DNA from: JBCCBV01 sp039033855
Lineage (GTDB): Bacteria > Planctomycetota > Phycisphaerae > Phycisphaerales > Phycisphaeraceae
Direction of reading: 5' to 3'
NCBI GenBank assembly: GCA_039033855.1
Contig: JBCCBV010000010.1
Location: 1 to 64,000 of the forward strand
DNA: 64,000 nucleotides
Shown piece after piece: positions 8,376-16,105 of the stretch. A model generated the notes under the pieces. The model did no database searches. It had not been told where the DNA came from and worked only from the letters and a program-made list of their open reading frames with translations. The position numbers were made by a program, and so were the translations under genes. Position 1 is the stretch's first letter. The number at the start of each line of letters is the position of its first letter.

Positions 8376-9833
8376 TCACCACTTGCGGGGATCGGTCTCT
8401 TCGATCACCGACGTGATACCCGTTTGGTTGAAGCCCTTGTAGCCGTCGTTGCGCTCGAGGTTCTCCAGGTGCGACCCGATGGTCCCCTCGGCCAGGAACT
8501 TCTGCGCGTCCGCATCGGAGATCCGCCCGGCCGAGCGCAGCGCCTCTATCCGCTCGGACCGCACCGCCCAGACCTCGCCCTGGGTGAACTGCTGCTTGAG
8601 GTGGTCCCAATGGCTGAACGGGTCCATCATCTCGATGCCCAGCTCGGATTTCATCTGAGCCCGCAGCCGGTCGAAGTCGAACTGCGCTTCGAGGTGGTGC
8701 ATGCCGGCCTGCAGCAGCGAGTCGCCGTGCAGCGCGCACCACAACCCCACGGTCTTGAGTTCTGCGCGGTCTTCCAGGCCCATGTGGGCGAAGTCCTGCC
8801 GGACCTCGTGCGGGTCGATGTCGACGTCGGCGAAGATCACGATCCCGGTCGCCGGATGCTCTAGGACCTGCGCCCCCCAGCCCGCGCCCGGCCCCGGGAA
8901 AAACCGCTCCCGGCAGAAGAACCCGAGCTTCTCAAACACGCCGATAAGCCCCTGAAAACCCGCACGGCTCGACCGATACGTGTGGTGGTCGTGGTTGGCC
9001 CAGCCGAGCCCCAGCGTGTTCTGCCGGGCGTACTGCTCGCGCCCCGCACGGTTGCGCCGCATCCAATAGTCGCGCTCAGCGGCGAAGAACAGGTCGCACA
9101 CCCAATCGCGGTCGAGCCGGTTCAGCCCGGCGTCGATGAGCGCGTGCACGTGCGCCACGCCCGCGCGATCGGCGTCCATGCCCACGCCAAAGTCTCGTCG
9201 ACGCGAGAGGAACGACTCGTACACCGCCTGCGCCGCCAGGATCAGGTCGGGCGGGCACTGGGTCGCTTCGAGCGCCGGCCAGCCGTGGCGTTCGACGCCG
9301 GTGCAGTAGACCGTGTCGCCTTCGGGCCGTATGGCCGCGCAGCGCATGCGTTGGCCCGGCCCGCCGACCACGGCGCCGTGCAGCCCGCCATCACCACGCA
9401 GCGCCTGATGTGTGGTCAAAAAGTCGGCCGCGCTCTCGACCTTGACCCCGATCGACGGCTCCAACTCCGGGCTGACCACAATCGGCGGCAAGATGGCACC
9501 CGGGTGGCTGTACCGCACGCCCACCTCGATCGGCTGCGACTCGAACCCGTGCGCATCGAGCTTCGCCGGCAGGCCTTGAGCCGCCGCGTCGTCGGCCCGG
9601 ACCAGCAGGTGGTCGAGCCAGTCGAATAGCCGGGTGCCGGTGTCGTCGCGCATCCGCCCGGCCAGGTTCCGGGTGAACGCCGACCCGGCCAGCAATCCGT
9701 CGAGCACGCCCCCCACCAGGCGGGTCGCTTCGGGTTGCGGGTCCCATCGGAACTGCAGCAAAGCATTGTCCGGGGATTCCGGGGCGTCCGGGGAGGCGGA
9801 GGCGGTCGAGGCAGTCGGCGGGGGCGGATTCAT
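8376..9833 (-). CDS. Conserved-looking protein of unknown function, possible VOC/DUF1338-like fold
   Basis: A 485-residue cytoplasmic protein with no signal peptide. I do not recognise the family. An N-terminal Pro/Ser-rich 25 residues precede a helical part. About residues 275-340 read like half of a vicinal-oxygen-chelate module: N-H-D-H-H-T-Y-R (280-287), then FQGLIGVFEKLGF, then QVLEHPATGIVIFADVD. This resembles the D-H-x-A-F-R/LGF/strand pattern of DUF1338 (2-oxoadipate dioxygenase HglS and relatives). The C-terminus is helical and rich in Asp/Asn/Gly. It is divergent from a saccharopine dehydrogenase-like gene (114 bp apart), suggesting a role in lysine or 2-aminoadipate breakdown. Function is a guess; that it is a real gene is well supported. 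Confidence 0.8.
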   Translation of the reverse strand: MNPPPPTASTASASPDAPESPDNALLQFRWDPQPEATRLVGGVLDGLLAGSAFTRNLAGRMRDDTGTRLFDWLDHLLVRADDAAAQGLPAKLDAHGFESQPIEVGVRYSHPGAILPPIVVSPELEPSIGVKVESAADFLTTHQALRGDGGLHGAVVGGPGQRMRCAAIRPEGDTVYCTGVERHGWPALEATQCPPDLILAAQAVYESFLSRRRDFGVGMDADRAGVAHVHALIDAGLNRLDRDWVCDLFFAAERDYWMRRNRAGREQYARQNTLGLGWANHDHHTYRSSRAGFQGLIGVFEKLGFFCRERFFPGPGAGWGAQVLEHPATGIVIFADVDIDPHEVRQDFAHMGLEDRAELKTVGLWCALHGDSLLQAGMHHLEAQFDFDRLRAQMKSELGIEMMDPFSHWDHLKQQFTQGEVWAVRSERIEALRSAGRISDADAQKFLAEGTIGSHLENLERNDGYKGFNQTGITSVIEETDPRKW

Positions 9834-9947
9834 AACCAGATCTCGCAAGCAGGGGGTTGAGCGTAGCCAGCGGGCGGCAATGATTATATAACGCTTGTGC
9901 GCGGGCCCAAGGCCCTTCTTCGACCGCTCCTGGACAAGGTTCCCGAC

Positions 9948-11096
9948 ATGCCCAACCGCCGCATCCTGATCCTGGGCGCCGGCAAGATCGGCCAGGCCGC
10001 CGCCGCCATGCTCGGCCGCTGCGGCGACTACGACGTGGTCGTGGCCGACGCCGCCCAAGCCGCGCTCGACCGCGTGGCCGCCGCCGACCCGGTGCAAACC
10101 CGACGGCTCGACGTCGACAACCCCGCCGAGTTGCAAGCCGCGCTGCAAGGCATGGACGTGGCGATCTCGGCGCTGTCGTTCGCCCACAACCCGGCCGTGG
10201 CCAAGGCCGCGCTCGACGCCGGCGCCAGCTACTTCGACCTGACCGAAGACGTGGCGACCACCCGCGCCGTGGCGGACCTCGCGGGGCAGGCCAAGCCCGG
10301 CCAGGTGTTCATGCCCCAGTGCGGGCTGGCCCCGGGCTTCGTGGGCATCGTGGGCCACCACTTGGCGCAGCAGTTCGAGAGGCTCGACTCTTGCCGGATG
10401 CGCGTCGGCGCCCTGCCCAAGTACCCCACCAACATGCTCAAGTACAACCTGACCTGGTCCACCGAGGGCCTGATCAACGAGTACTGCAACCCCTGCGAGG
10501 CCATCGTCCGCGGCGAGCGCGTCGACACCCTGGCCCTCGAAGGCGTTGAGACGTTCAGCATCGACGGCACGCCGTACGAGGCCTTCAACACCTCGGGCGG
10601 CCTCGGCACGCTCTGCCAGACGCTCGACGGCAGGGTGCGCACGCTCGACTACAAAACCATCCGCTATCTCGGCCACCGCCAGCTTGCGCAGTTCCTGGTC
10701 AACGAACTCCGACTGCGCGACCACCGCGCCACGCTCTTGGAAATATTGGAACGGGCCGTGCCCATGACCACCCAGGACGTGGTGATTGTGTTCGTGACCG
10801 CCACCGGCACGCTCGACGGCCGGTTCATGCAGCTCACCGACTCGCGCAAGGTCTACAGCGGCGAACTGCACGGCCGAACGTGGTCGGCCATCCAGATCAC
10901 CACCGCCGCCGGCCTGTGCGCCGCGGTCGACCTGCACCTGCAAGGCCAGCTGCCGAGCCAGGGCTTCGTGCGTCAAGAACAGGTCGCGCTGCCCGACTTC
11001 CTGGCCAACCGCTTCGGCCGGTACTACGCCCTCGGCGAACACGACGGCGTGAAGGTCGAAGAAGTCACCGGGCAGATCGAGTCCGAACCCGCTTGA
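9948..11096 (+). CDS. Saccharopine dehydrogenase family protein
   Basis: A 382-residue NAD(P)-dependent oxidoreductase. The N-terminal Rossmann motif ILILGAGKIGQAAAAML is followed by strand-terminal VVVADA, then ISALSFAHNPAVAKAALDAGASYFDLTED and MPQCGLAPGFVG, the saccharopine-reductase core pattern. The ATG at 9948 has an AAGG about 8 bases upstream; an in-frame GTG at 9897 would add 17 unsupported residues. Saccharopine dehydrogenases cleave saccharopine to glutamate and 2-aminoadipate semialdehyde, or run in reverse. The next gene encodes the enzyme that would oxidise that semialdehyde, so a catabolic role is likely. Lysine biosynthesis or a carboxynorspermidine-type reaction remain alternatives. 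Confidence 0.88.
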   Translation: MPNRRILILGAGKIGQAAAAMLGRCGDYDVVVADAAQAALDRVAAADPVQTRRLDVDNPAELQAALQGMDVAISALSFAHNPAVAKAALDAGASYFDLTEDVATTRAVADLAGQAKPGQVFMPQCGLAPGFVGIVGHHLAQQFERLDSCRMRVGALPKYPTNMLKYNLTWSTEGLINEYCNPCEAIVRGERVDTLALEGVETFSIDGTPYEAFNTSGGLGTLCQTLDGRVRTLDYKTIRYLGHRQLAQFLVNELRLRDHRATLLEILERAVPMTTQDVVIVFVTATGTLDGRFMQLTDSRKVYSGELHGRTWSAIQITTAAGLCAAVDLHLQGQLPSQGFVRQEQVALPDFLANRFGRYYALGEHDGVKVEEVTGQIESEPA

Positions 11097-11103
11097 AACT
11101 CAA

Positions 11104-11247
11104 ACCACAGAGGCGCAGAGCCGCAGAGAACAGAATCCCGATTCTCTCCGTCGTGCTGCGTCGGGTTCCTCATGCGAGGTCGCGCAGACTATGTGAATCT
11201 GTATCGATCTCTTTCTCTTCATCTCTGTGCCTCCGTGCCTCTGTGGT
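11104..11247. repeat. 144-bp intergenic element with 26-bp imperfect terminal inverted repeats
   Basis: The left arm (11104-11129) begins ACCACAGAGGCGCAGAG. The right arm (11222-11247) ends in its complement CTCTGTGCCTCCGTGCCTCTGTGGT split across the arm. The arms match at 22 of 26 positions. A second small palindrome, GAATCCCGATTC, lies inside. The element sits between two genes of a probable operon, so it will be transcribed and could fold into a long hairpin just before the ALDH ribosome site. CCACAGAGGC-type inverted repeats occur in many bacterial intergenic regions (recalled, not checked). Confidence 0.7.
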
Positions 11248-11269
11248 GTTTATTTCCCAGGAGAACCCC

Positions 11270-12778
11270 ATGCTCGACGACACCCTCAAACAAGCCCTCC
11301 ATCTAACCGACGCCGCGCTCGCCCACGGCCAAGGCGAGGCGATCGCGTCCTGCTCGCCCATCGACGGCGCCACGCTCGCCAGCGTGAACGCCCACACCCC
11401 CGAACAGGTCGACACCGCCGTCGCCCAGGCCCACGACGCGTTCCTCACCTGGCGCAGCGTGCCCGCCCCGGCACGCGGCGAGCTGGTCCGCCGGTTCGGC
11501 AACACCCTTCGCGACAAGAAAACCGAGCTCGGCCGGCTCGTCACCCTTGAGGCCGGCAAGATCGTCTCCGAAGCCGAGGGCGAGGTGCAGGAGATGATCG
11601 ACATCTGCGACTTCGCCGTCGGCCTGTCGCGCCAGCTCTACGGGCTCGACATCGCCAGCGAACGGCCCGAGCACAAGCTCAGCGAGCGATGGCACCCGCT
11701 GGGGTCGATCGGCTGCATTAGCGCGTTCAACTTCCCCGTCGCCGTGTGGGCCTGGAACGCGGCGCTGGCGCTGGTGTGCGGCGACCCGGTCGTGTGGAAG
11801 CCGTCCGAACTCACGCCGCTCTGCGCGCTCGCCTGCCACGGCCTGTTGCAGGAAACCATCGCCGGCTTCGACGAAGCGCCCGAAGGGCTCTCGCGCGTCG
11901 TCCTCGGCGGGCGCGACGTGGGCGAAGCGCTGGCGAACGACCGCCGCCTTCCACTGGTCTCCGCCACCGGCTCGACCCGCATGGGCAAAGCCGTCGGGGC
12001 CGCGGTCGGCGGACGCCTCGGCCGGGCGCTACTCGAACTCGGCGGGAACAACGCGCTCATCTTGGCGCCCTCGGCCGACCTCGACCTGGCGGTCCGCGGC
12101 ATTGTGTTCGGCGCCGTGGGCACCGCCGGCCAGCGCTGCACCACGCTCCGACGGCTGCTCGTGCATCGTTCTCTTAAATCCGAGGTCGTCTCCCAACTGC
12201 AATCCGCGTACACGTCGCTCCGCATCGGCGACCCGCGCAAACCCGACACCCTGGTCGGCCCGCTCATCCATGAAGACGCCGCAAAGGCCATGGACCAAGC
12301 GCTCGAACAAGCCAGGGCCCAGGGCGGAAGCGTCTGGGGCGGCGGGCGCACTTCAGGCCCCGGCGTGCCCGAGGGGGGCGCCTACGTGCAACCCGCGATC
12401 GTCGAGATCGACCCATCCGCCGACATCGTCGGCTGCGAAACCTTCGCCCCGATCCTCTACGTGCTCGCCTACGACGACCTCGACCACGCCATCGCCATCC
12501 AAAACGGCGTCGATCAAGGCCTGAGCAGCGCCATCTTCACCGAGCACATGCGCGAGGCCGAACGATTCCTCGGCCCGGCCGGCAGCGACTGCGGCATCGC
12601 CAACGTCAACCTCGGCACCAGCGGAGCCGAAATCGGCGGGGCCTTCGGCGGCGAGAAAGACACCGGCGGCGGACGCGAGTCCGGCAGCGACGCCTGGAAA
12701 AACTACATGCGCCGCCAAACCCAAACCGTCAACTACGGCAGCGCCCTGCCGCTGGCCCAAGGCGTCGAGTTCGGCTGA
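11270..12778 (+). CDS. ALDH7-type aldehyde dehydrogenase (2-aminoadipate semialdehyde dehydrogenase)
   Basis: A 502-residue NAD-dependent dehydrogenase of the ALDH7A1/AmaB group. Group-specific stretches are ISAFNFPVAVWAWNAALAL, GNNALILAPSADLDLAV, the catalytic-Cys loop TAGQRCTTLRRL, the catalytic Glu in LLELGGNN, and GTSGAEIGGAFGGEKDTGGG. These enzymes oxidise 2-aminoadipate 6-semialdehyde (or its cyclic piperideine form) to 2-aminoadipate. That matches the saccharopine dehydrogenase upstream. A GGAG site 7 bases before the ATG at 11270 supports this start. A 173-bp gap with an inverted-repeat element separates it from the upstream gene. Confidence 0.93.
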   Translation: MLDDTLKQALHLTDAALAHGQGEAIASCSPIDGATLASVNAHTPEQVDTAVAQAHDAFLTWRSVPAPARGELVRRFGNTLRDKKTELGRLVTLEAGKIVSEAEGEVQEMIDICDFAVGLSRQLYGLDIASERPEHKLSERWHPLGSIGCISAFNFPVAVWAWNAALALVCGDPVVWKPSELTPLCALACHGLLQETIAGFDEAPEGLSRVVLGGRDVGEALANDRRLPLVSATGSTRMGKAVGAAVGGRLGRALLELGGNNALILAPSADLDLAVRGIVFGAVGTAGQRCTTLRRLLVHRSLKSEVVSQLQSAYTSLRIGDPRKPDTLVGPLIHEDAAKAMDQALEQARAQGGSVWGGGRTSGPGVPEGGAYVQPAIVEIDPSADIVGCETFAPILYVLAYDDLDHAIAIQNGVDQGLSSAIFTEHMREAERFLGPAGSDCGIANVNLGTSGAEIGGAFGGEKDTGGGRESGSDAWKNYMRRQTQTVNYGSALPLAQGVEFG

Positions 12779-12805
12779 GCCGCTTATCGGGCTAGGGCGA
12801 AGACC

Positions 12806-13240
12806 ATGACCGACCTCCAAGACCAGATCGCGCGTTTCCTCGACGGCAGACCCCACGCCGTAGTCGGCGCCTCGCCCCGGCGTCACAAGTACGGCAACAA
12901 AGTCCTGCGCGCCTACGCCCAGCACGGCCGGCCCGTGTACCCGGTCAACCCGCGCGAAACCGAGATCGAAGGCCTGCGCGTCTACACCTCGCTCGCCGCG
13001 CTGCCCGAAACACCGCACGGCGTGTCGTTCATCACCCCCCCGGCTATCACCGCGGGCATGATCGATCAGGCCTTGGAGATGGGCGTGCAACACCTTTGGA
13101 TGCAGCCCGGGGCCGAGCACGCCGAAGCCGTCGAACGCGCCCGCGCCGCCGGGGCCAACGTCATCGCCGGCAACGCCTGCGTGCTCGTGGTGCTGGGCTA
13201 CAACGACGCGGCCGGCGCCGAAAAAGTCTTCGAGGACTGA
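12806..13240 (+). CDS. CoA-binding domain protein (YccU type)
   Basis: A 144-residue single-domain Rossmann-like protein. AVVGASPRRHKYGNKVLRAY forms the nucleotide-binding beta-alpha unit. VYPVNPRETEIEGLRVYTSLAALPE, SFITPPAITAGMI, LWMQPGAEH and a late GNACVLV follow, all typical of CoA_binding_2. The domain resembles the CoA-binding part of succinyl-CoA synthetase; its physiological role is unknown. It begins 27 bp after the ALDH gene and may be co-transcribed. Confidence 0.93.
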   Translation: MTDLQDQIARFLDGRPHAVVGASPRRHKYGNKVLRAYAQHGRPVYPVNPRETEIEGLRVYTSLAALPETPHGVSFITPPAITAGMIDQALEMGVQHLWMQPGAEHAEAVERARAAGANVIAGNACVLVVLGYNDAAGAEKVFED

Positions 13241-13343
13241 CCCGCATCGGTCTGGATGACCGTGGCCTTCCCGAGGCCTGCCCGGCGCGATGCGCGAAAC
13301 CAAGCCCTTCCAAACGCAAGGCCCGGCCCGTATTCTCGAACCG

Positions 13344-14102
13344 ATGCGTTACCCCCTTTCCGCCACGCCGTACCGGATCGCCGCCCTGTTGGTTCTTGTT
13401 TTGGCGCCCGCCGCGACCGCGCTGGCCGAGCGCCCCAACGTCCGACGGCTGGCCGCCGACCACCCCTACCGCGTGGCCGTCGAGCTCACCAAGGGCCGTT
13501 TCGCGGGTTGGGGCTACGGCTCGGACCCCTCGAAGCAAACCCTCGACTGCGTGTTGTTTGTGCGCGAGGTCGTGCGCGAACTCGCCGAACGCACCGGGCA
13601 AGAGGTCTCCCGCAGCACCGAACGCGCGATCCTGATTTCCGGCATCGACTTCCCTGCCGCCGGCCAACGGCTCGGGCTCCCCGAACCGGATCGCGCAGAG
13701 TTCCGCACCGACGCCGACTTCAACAAAGCCAGGCGGGCCTGGACGACGGCCGTGCTTAACGGGCTGGTCGAAGCGCGCGACCCGCAAATCCGCGGCGTGC
13801 AAACCGCGCTGGTCGATGCCGGCCTCGGACACGCCGTGCCCAACGACCGGCTCCGGCCCGGCGACTTCGTCCAATACTGGTACCGCGCGAAGAACAACTC
13901 CCGCTGGCTCGGCCATTCTGGCGTCGTCGGCGAGATCAAACGCGACGGCCGCGTCGTGCTCTGGGGTTCGCACAGCACGATCCTGGCCGACCCCAACCGA
14001 CCCAACCGCAAGGCCGAGCACGGCGGCGTCGGCCCGTCGGTCCCCATCCGCATCCGGCCGGACCACCTCTACGCCGTGCGCTGGGGGCCGGCCCCGGAAT
14101 AA
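13344..14102 (+). CDS. Secreted NlpC/P60- or CHAP-like cysteine peptidase/amidase candidate
   Basis: A 252-residue protein. The start at 13344 gives a signal peptide (hydrophobic residues about 10-28, cleavage near ALAERP). The mature part has the order expected of a papain-like cell-wall hydrolase: LDCVLFVREVVRELAE (Cys at the start of a helix), GDFVQYWYRAKNN, then LGHSGVVGEI with a His and VVLWGSHS. The D-C...GD...H-S-G pattern supports the fold. A Trp/Tyr-rich ending, DHLYAVRWGP, follows. It could trim peptidoglycan or be a non-wall relative. The substrate is not evident, and no partner genes are adjacent. Confidence 0.7.
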   Translation: MRYPLSATPYRIAALLVLVLAPAATALAERPNVRRLAADHPYRVAVELTKGRFAGWGYGSDPSKQTLDCVLFVREVVRELAERTGQEVSRSTERAILISGIDFPAAGQRLGLPEPDRAEFRTDADFNKARRAWTTAVLNGLVEARDPQIRGVQTALVDAGLGHAVPNDRLRPGDFVQYWYRAKNNSRWLGHSGVVGEIKRDGRVVLWGSHSTILADPNRPNRKAEHGGVGPSVPIRIRPDHLYAVRWGPAPE

Positions 14103-14178
14103 GGCGACACCGGTAGACCACGGGTGAATGCTGGCCGGCTTACGGCGAATCGCGAGGCACGGAAGGTAGAAGCGCGGC

Positions 14179-15168
14179 TTACGCGTACTGCCGCTGATAC
14201 CACGCCCACAGCCGGGCCAGGCCTTCCTTCACCGGCGTTTGCGGGTCGTAGCCCAATAGCCGGCGGGCCTTGTCGATGTTGGCAAAGGTCGTCTTCGGCT
14301 CGCTCGCCGGCGCCGGCGGCGTGTCGAGCTTGGCCGGCTTGCCGACGAGCGCTTCGATGTACGTCACGAAGTCGCGCATCAGCACCGGCTCGCCCCGGCC
14401 GAGGTTGACCACCTCAAATCCCAACGGCGTGCGCATCGCCGCCTCGACGCCGGACACGATGTCGTCGACGAACGTCCAGTCGCGCCGCATGTCGCCGCCG
14501 TCAAACAGCGTGACGGAGTCGCCGCGATAGACCCGGTCGGTCACCATGAACGGCATCATGTCGGGCCGGGCACGCGGCCCGTACACGCTGAAAAAACGCA
14601 CGGCCGTGAAGTCCAGCCCGTGCAGGTTCTGATAGGTATAGCCCAGCAACTCGCCGGCCTTCTTGCTGGCGGGGTACGGCGCCAACGGCGTGTTGCTGGG
14701 GTCGTCTTCGACAAACGGCAGGGTCTGCGTCTTGCCGTACGCGCTGCTGGTCGACGCGAACACAAACGGCGCCCGGCGATCGGGCATGCCCGATGCGACC
14801 GCCGCTTCCAGCAGGTTCACCGTGCCCACGATGTTGACGTCGGTATACAGCGGCGCCCGGCCGATCGAGTAGCGCACGTTCGCCATCGCCGCCAGGTGCG
14901 CCACCGCCGAGGGCTGGTGCGTTTCAAAGAGCGCTTTCATCCGCTCGGCGTCGCGGATGTCGGCCTCTTCCAGCGTGAAGCCCTGGCGCCCGAGCAAGCC
15001 CGCCACGTTCGCGCGTTTCTGCTCGACCGAGTAGTAGTCGTTGAAGTTGTCGATGCCGACCACCCGCACCCCGCTGGCCAACAGGCGTTCGCACAGGTGC
15101 GAGCCCACTAAACCCGCGGCGCCGGTGACGATCATGGTCGTGGATGCGGTACGCGCGGAGTCCGTCAT
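14179..15168 (-). CDS. NAD-dependent epimerase/dehydratase (UDP-glucuronate 4-epimerase type)
   Basis: A 329-residue extended SDR. MIVTGAAGLVGSHLCERLL holds the TGxxGxxG motif, VVGIDNFNDYY the nucleotide-ribose Asp, and YPASKKAGELL the catalytic Tyr-Lys. FFSVYGPRARPDMMPF and a C-terminal RRLLGYDPQTPVKEGLARLWAWY follow. Overall it is closest to UDP-glucuronate 4-epimerase (GalE/CapI group), which makes UDP-galacturonate for envelope polysaccharide. The ATG at 15168 is chosen because upstream codons in frame are not family-like. It is the last gene of the lipid A cluster (54 bp after lpxA). Confidence 0.9.
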   Translation of the reverse strand: MTDSARTASTTMIVTGAAGLVGSHLCERLLASGVRVVGIDNFNDYYSVEQKRANVAGLLGRQGFTLEEADIRDAERMKALFETHQPSAVAHLAAMANVRYSIGRAPLYTDVNIVGTVNLLEAAVASGMPDRRAPFVFASTSSAYGKTQTLPFVEDDPSNTPLAPYPASKKAGELLGYTYQNLHGLDFTAVRFFSVYGPRARPDMMPFMVTDRVYRGDSVTLFDGGDMRRDWTFVDDIVSGVEAAMRTPLGFEVVNLGRGEPVLMRDFVTYIEALVGKPAKLDTPPAPASEPKTTFANIDKARRLLGYDPQTPVKEGLARLWAWYQRQYA

Positions 15169-15222
15169 GTCGGGCAGGATACCGGCGCCGGCACGCCACG
15201 GCAGCGCACCGGCCAACCAACG

Positions 15223-16068
15223 CTACCGCGCGGGGTTGCTGAACTTGTTGTCGGTCCGCAGCGATTCGCGGTGCCGGCCGTGCACCCCCCGGCCCGACAA
15301 GCGCACGGCTTCGACCACCCGGCAGACGTATGCGTCGTCGGGGTGCTCGGCATCGAGCCGGGCCAAAGCGGCGTCGGTTTCGCCCACCGACGACATCTCG
15401 TGCAGCGGGCGGAACAGCGCGCGGTAGGCCGACTTGAGGTTCTCGAGGCTGGCGTCGGGCACGCCCCGCCGACGGGCGCCGATGAAGTTGACCCCGCGCA
15501 CCCGCGCCGGGTTGCCCTCGACGGTCATGTAAGGCGGCACGTCGTGCACCACCCGGGTCATGCCCGCGACAAAGGCGCCTTCGCCCACGGTCACGAAGTG
15601 GTGCACCGCCGACGCACCGCCGAGCGCCGCCGCGTCGTTCACACGCACGTGCCCGGCCAGCTGCACCGCGTTGGTGATCACCACGTGGTCGCCGATGATG
15701 CAGTCGTGCGCGACGTGCGCGTACGCCATGATCAGGTTGTGCGAGCCCACCACCGTTTCGCCCCGGTCGTTGGCGGTGCCCAGGTTGATCGAGACGTTCT
15801 CGCGGATCTCGTTGTCGTCGCCCACGATCAACAGCGAGTCTTCGCCGCGGTACTTCAGGTCTTGCGGCTTGGCGCCGAGCGTGCAGTAAGGCCAGATCTC
15901 GTTGCGCTCGCCGAAAGTGCTGCGCCCTTCGATCACGCTGTGCGAGCGGACAATCGTGCCCGCGCCCAGCGTCACCTTGGGGCCGATCAGGCAGTACGGC
16001 CCGATGACCACGTCTTGGGCCAATTCGGCTTTGGGGTCGACAATCGCGGTGGGGTGAATGGTCGGCAT
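15223..16068 (-). CDS. lpxA: Acyl-ACP--UDP-N-acetylglucosamine O-acyltransferase
   Basis: First enzyme of lipid A synthesis: it transfers a 3-hydroxyacyl group from ACP to UDP-GlcNAc. The 281-residue protein is an array of left-handed beta-helix hexapeptides (for example IGPYCLIGPKVTLGAGTIV). The catalytic His is in MAYAHVAHDCIIGDH, and a nucleotide-binding HHFVTVGEGAFVAGMTRVVHDV segment is followed by a helical tail. The length is slightly over the usual 260 because of the last 25 residues. It lies 37 bp downstream of lpxC-fabZ on the same strand. Confidence 0.96.
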   Translation of the reverse strand: MPTIHPTAIVDPKAELAQDVVIGPYCLIGPKVTLGAGTIVRSHSVIEGRSTFGERNEIWPYCTLGAKPQDLKYRGEDSLLIVGDDNEIRENVSINLGTANDRGETVVGSHNLIMAYAHVAHDCIIGDHVVITNAVQLAGHVRVNDAAALGGASAVHHFVTVGEGAFVAGMTRVVHDVPPYMTVEGNPARVRGVNFIGARRRGVPDASLENLKSAYRALFRPLHEMSSVGETDAALARLDAEHPDDAYVCRVVEAVRLSGRGVHGRHRESLRTDNKFSNPAR

Positions 16069-16105
16069 GGGTCGGGTTGCGTCAATGCGGCGCGCTCAAA
16101 GCGCT

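Noticed and set aside
9834..11042. Extension of the unknown 485-residue protein to an 888-residue frame on the minus strand
   Set aside because: The added half is exactly antisense to the saccharopine dehydrogenase-like gene and has shadow composition. The ATG at 9833 is a clean start.
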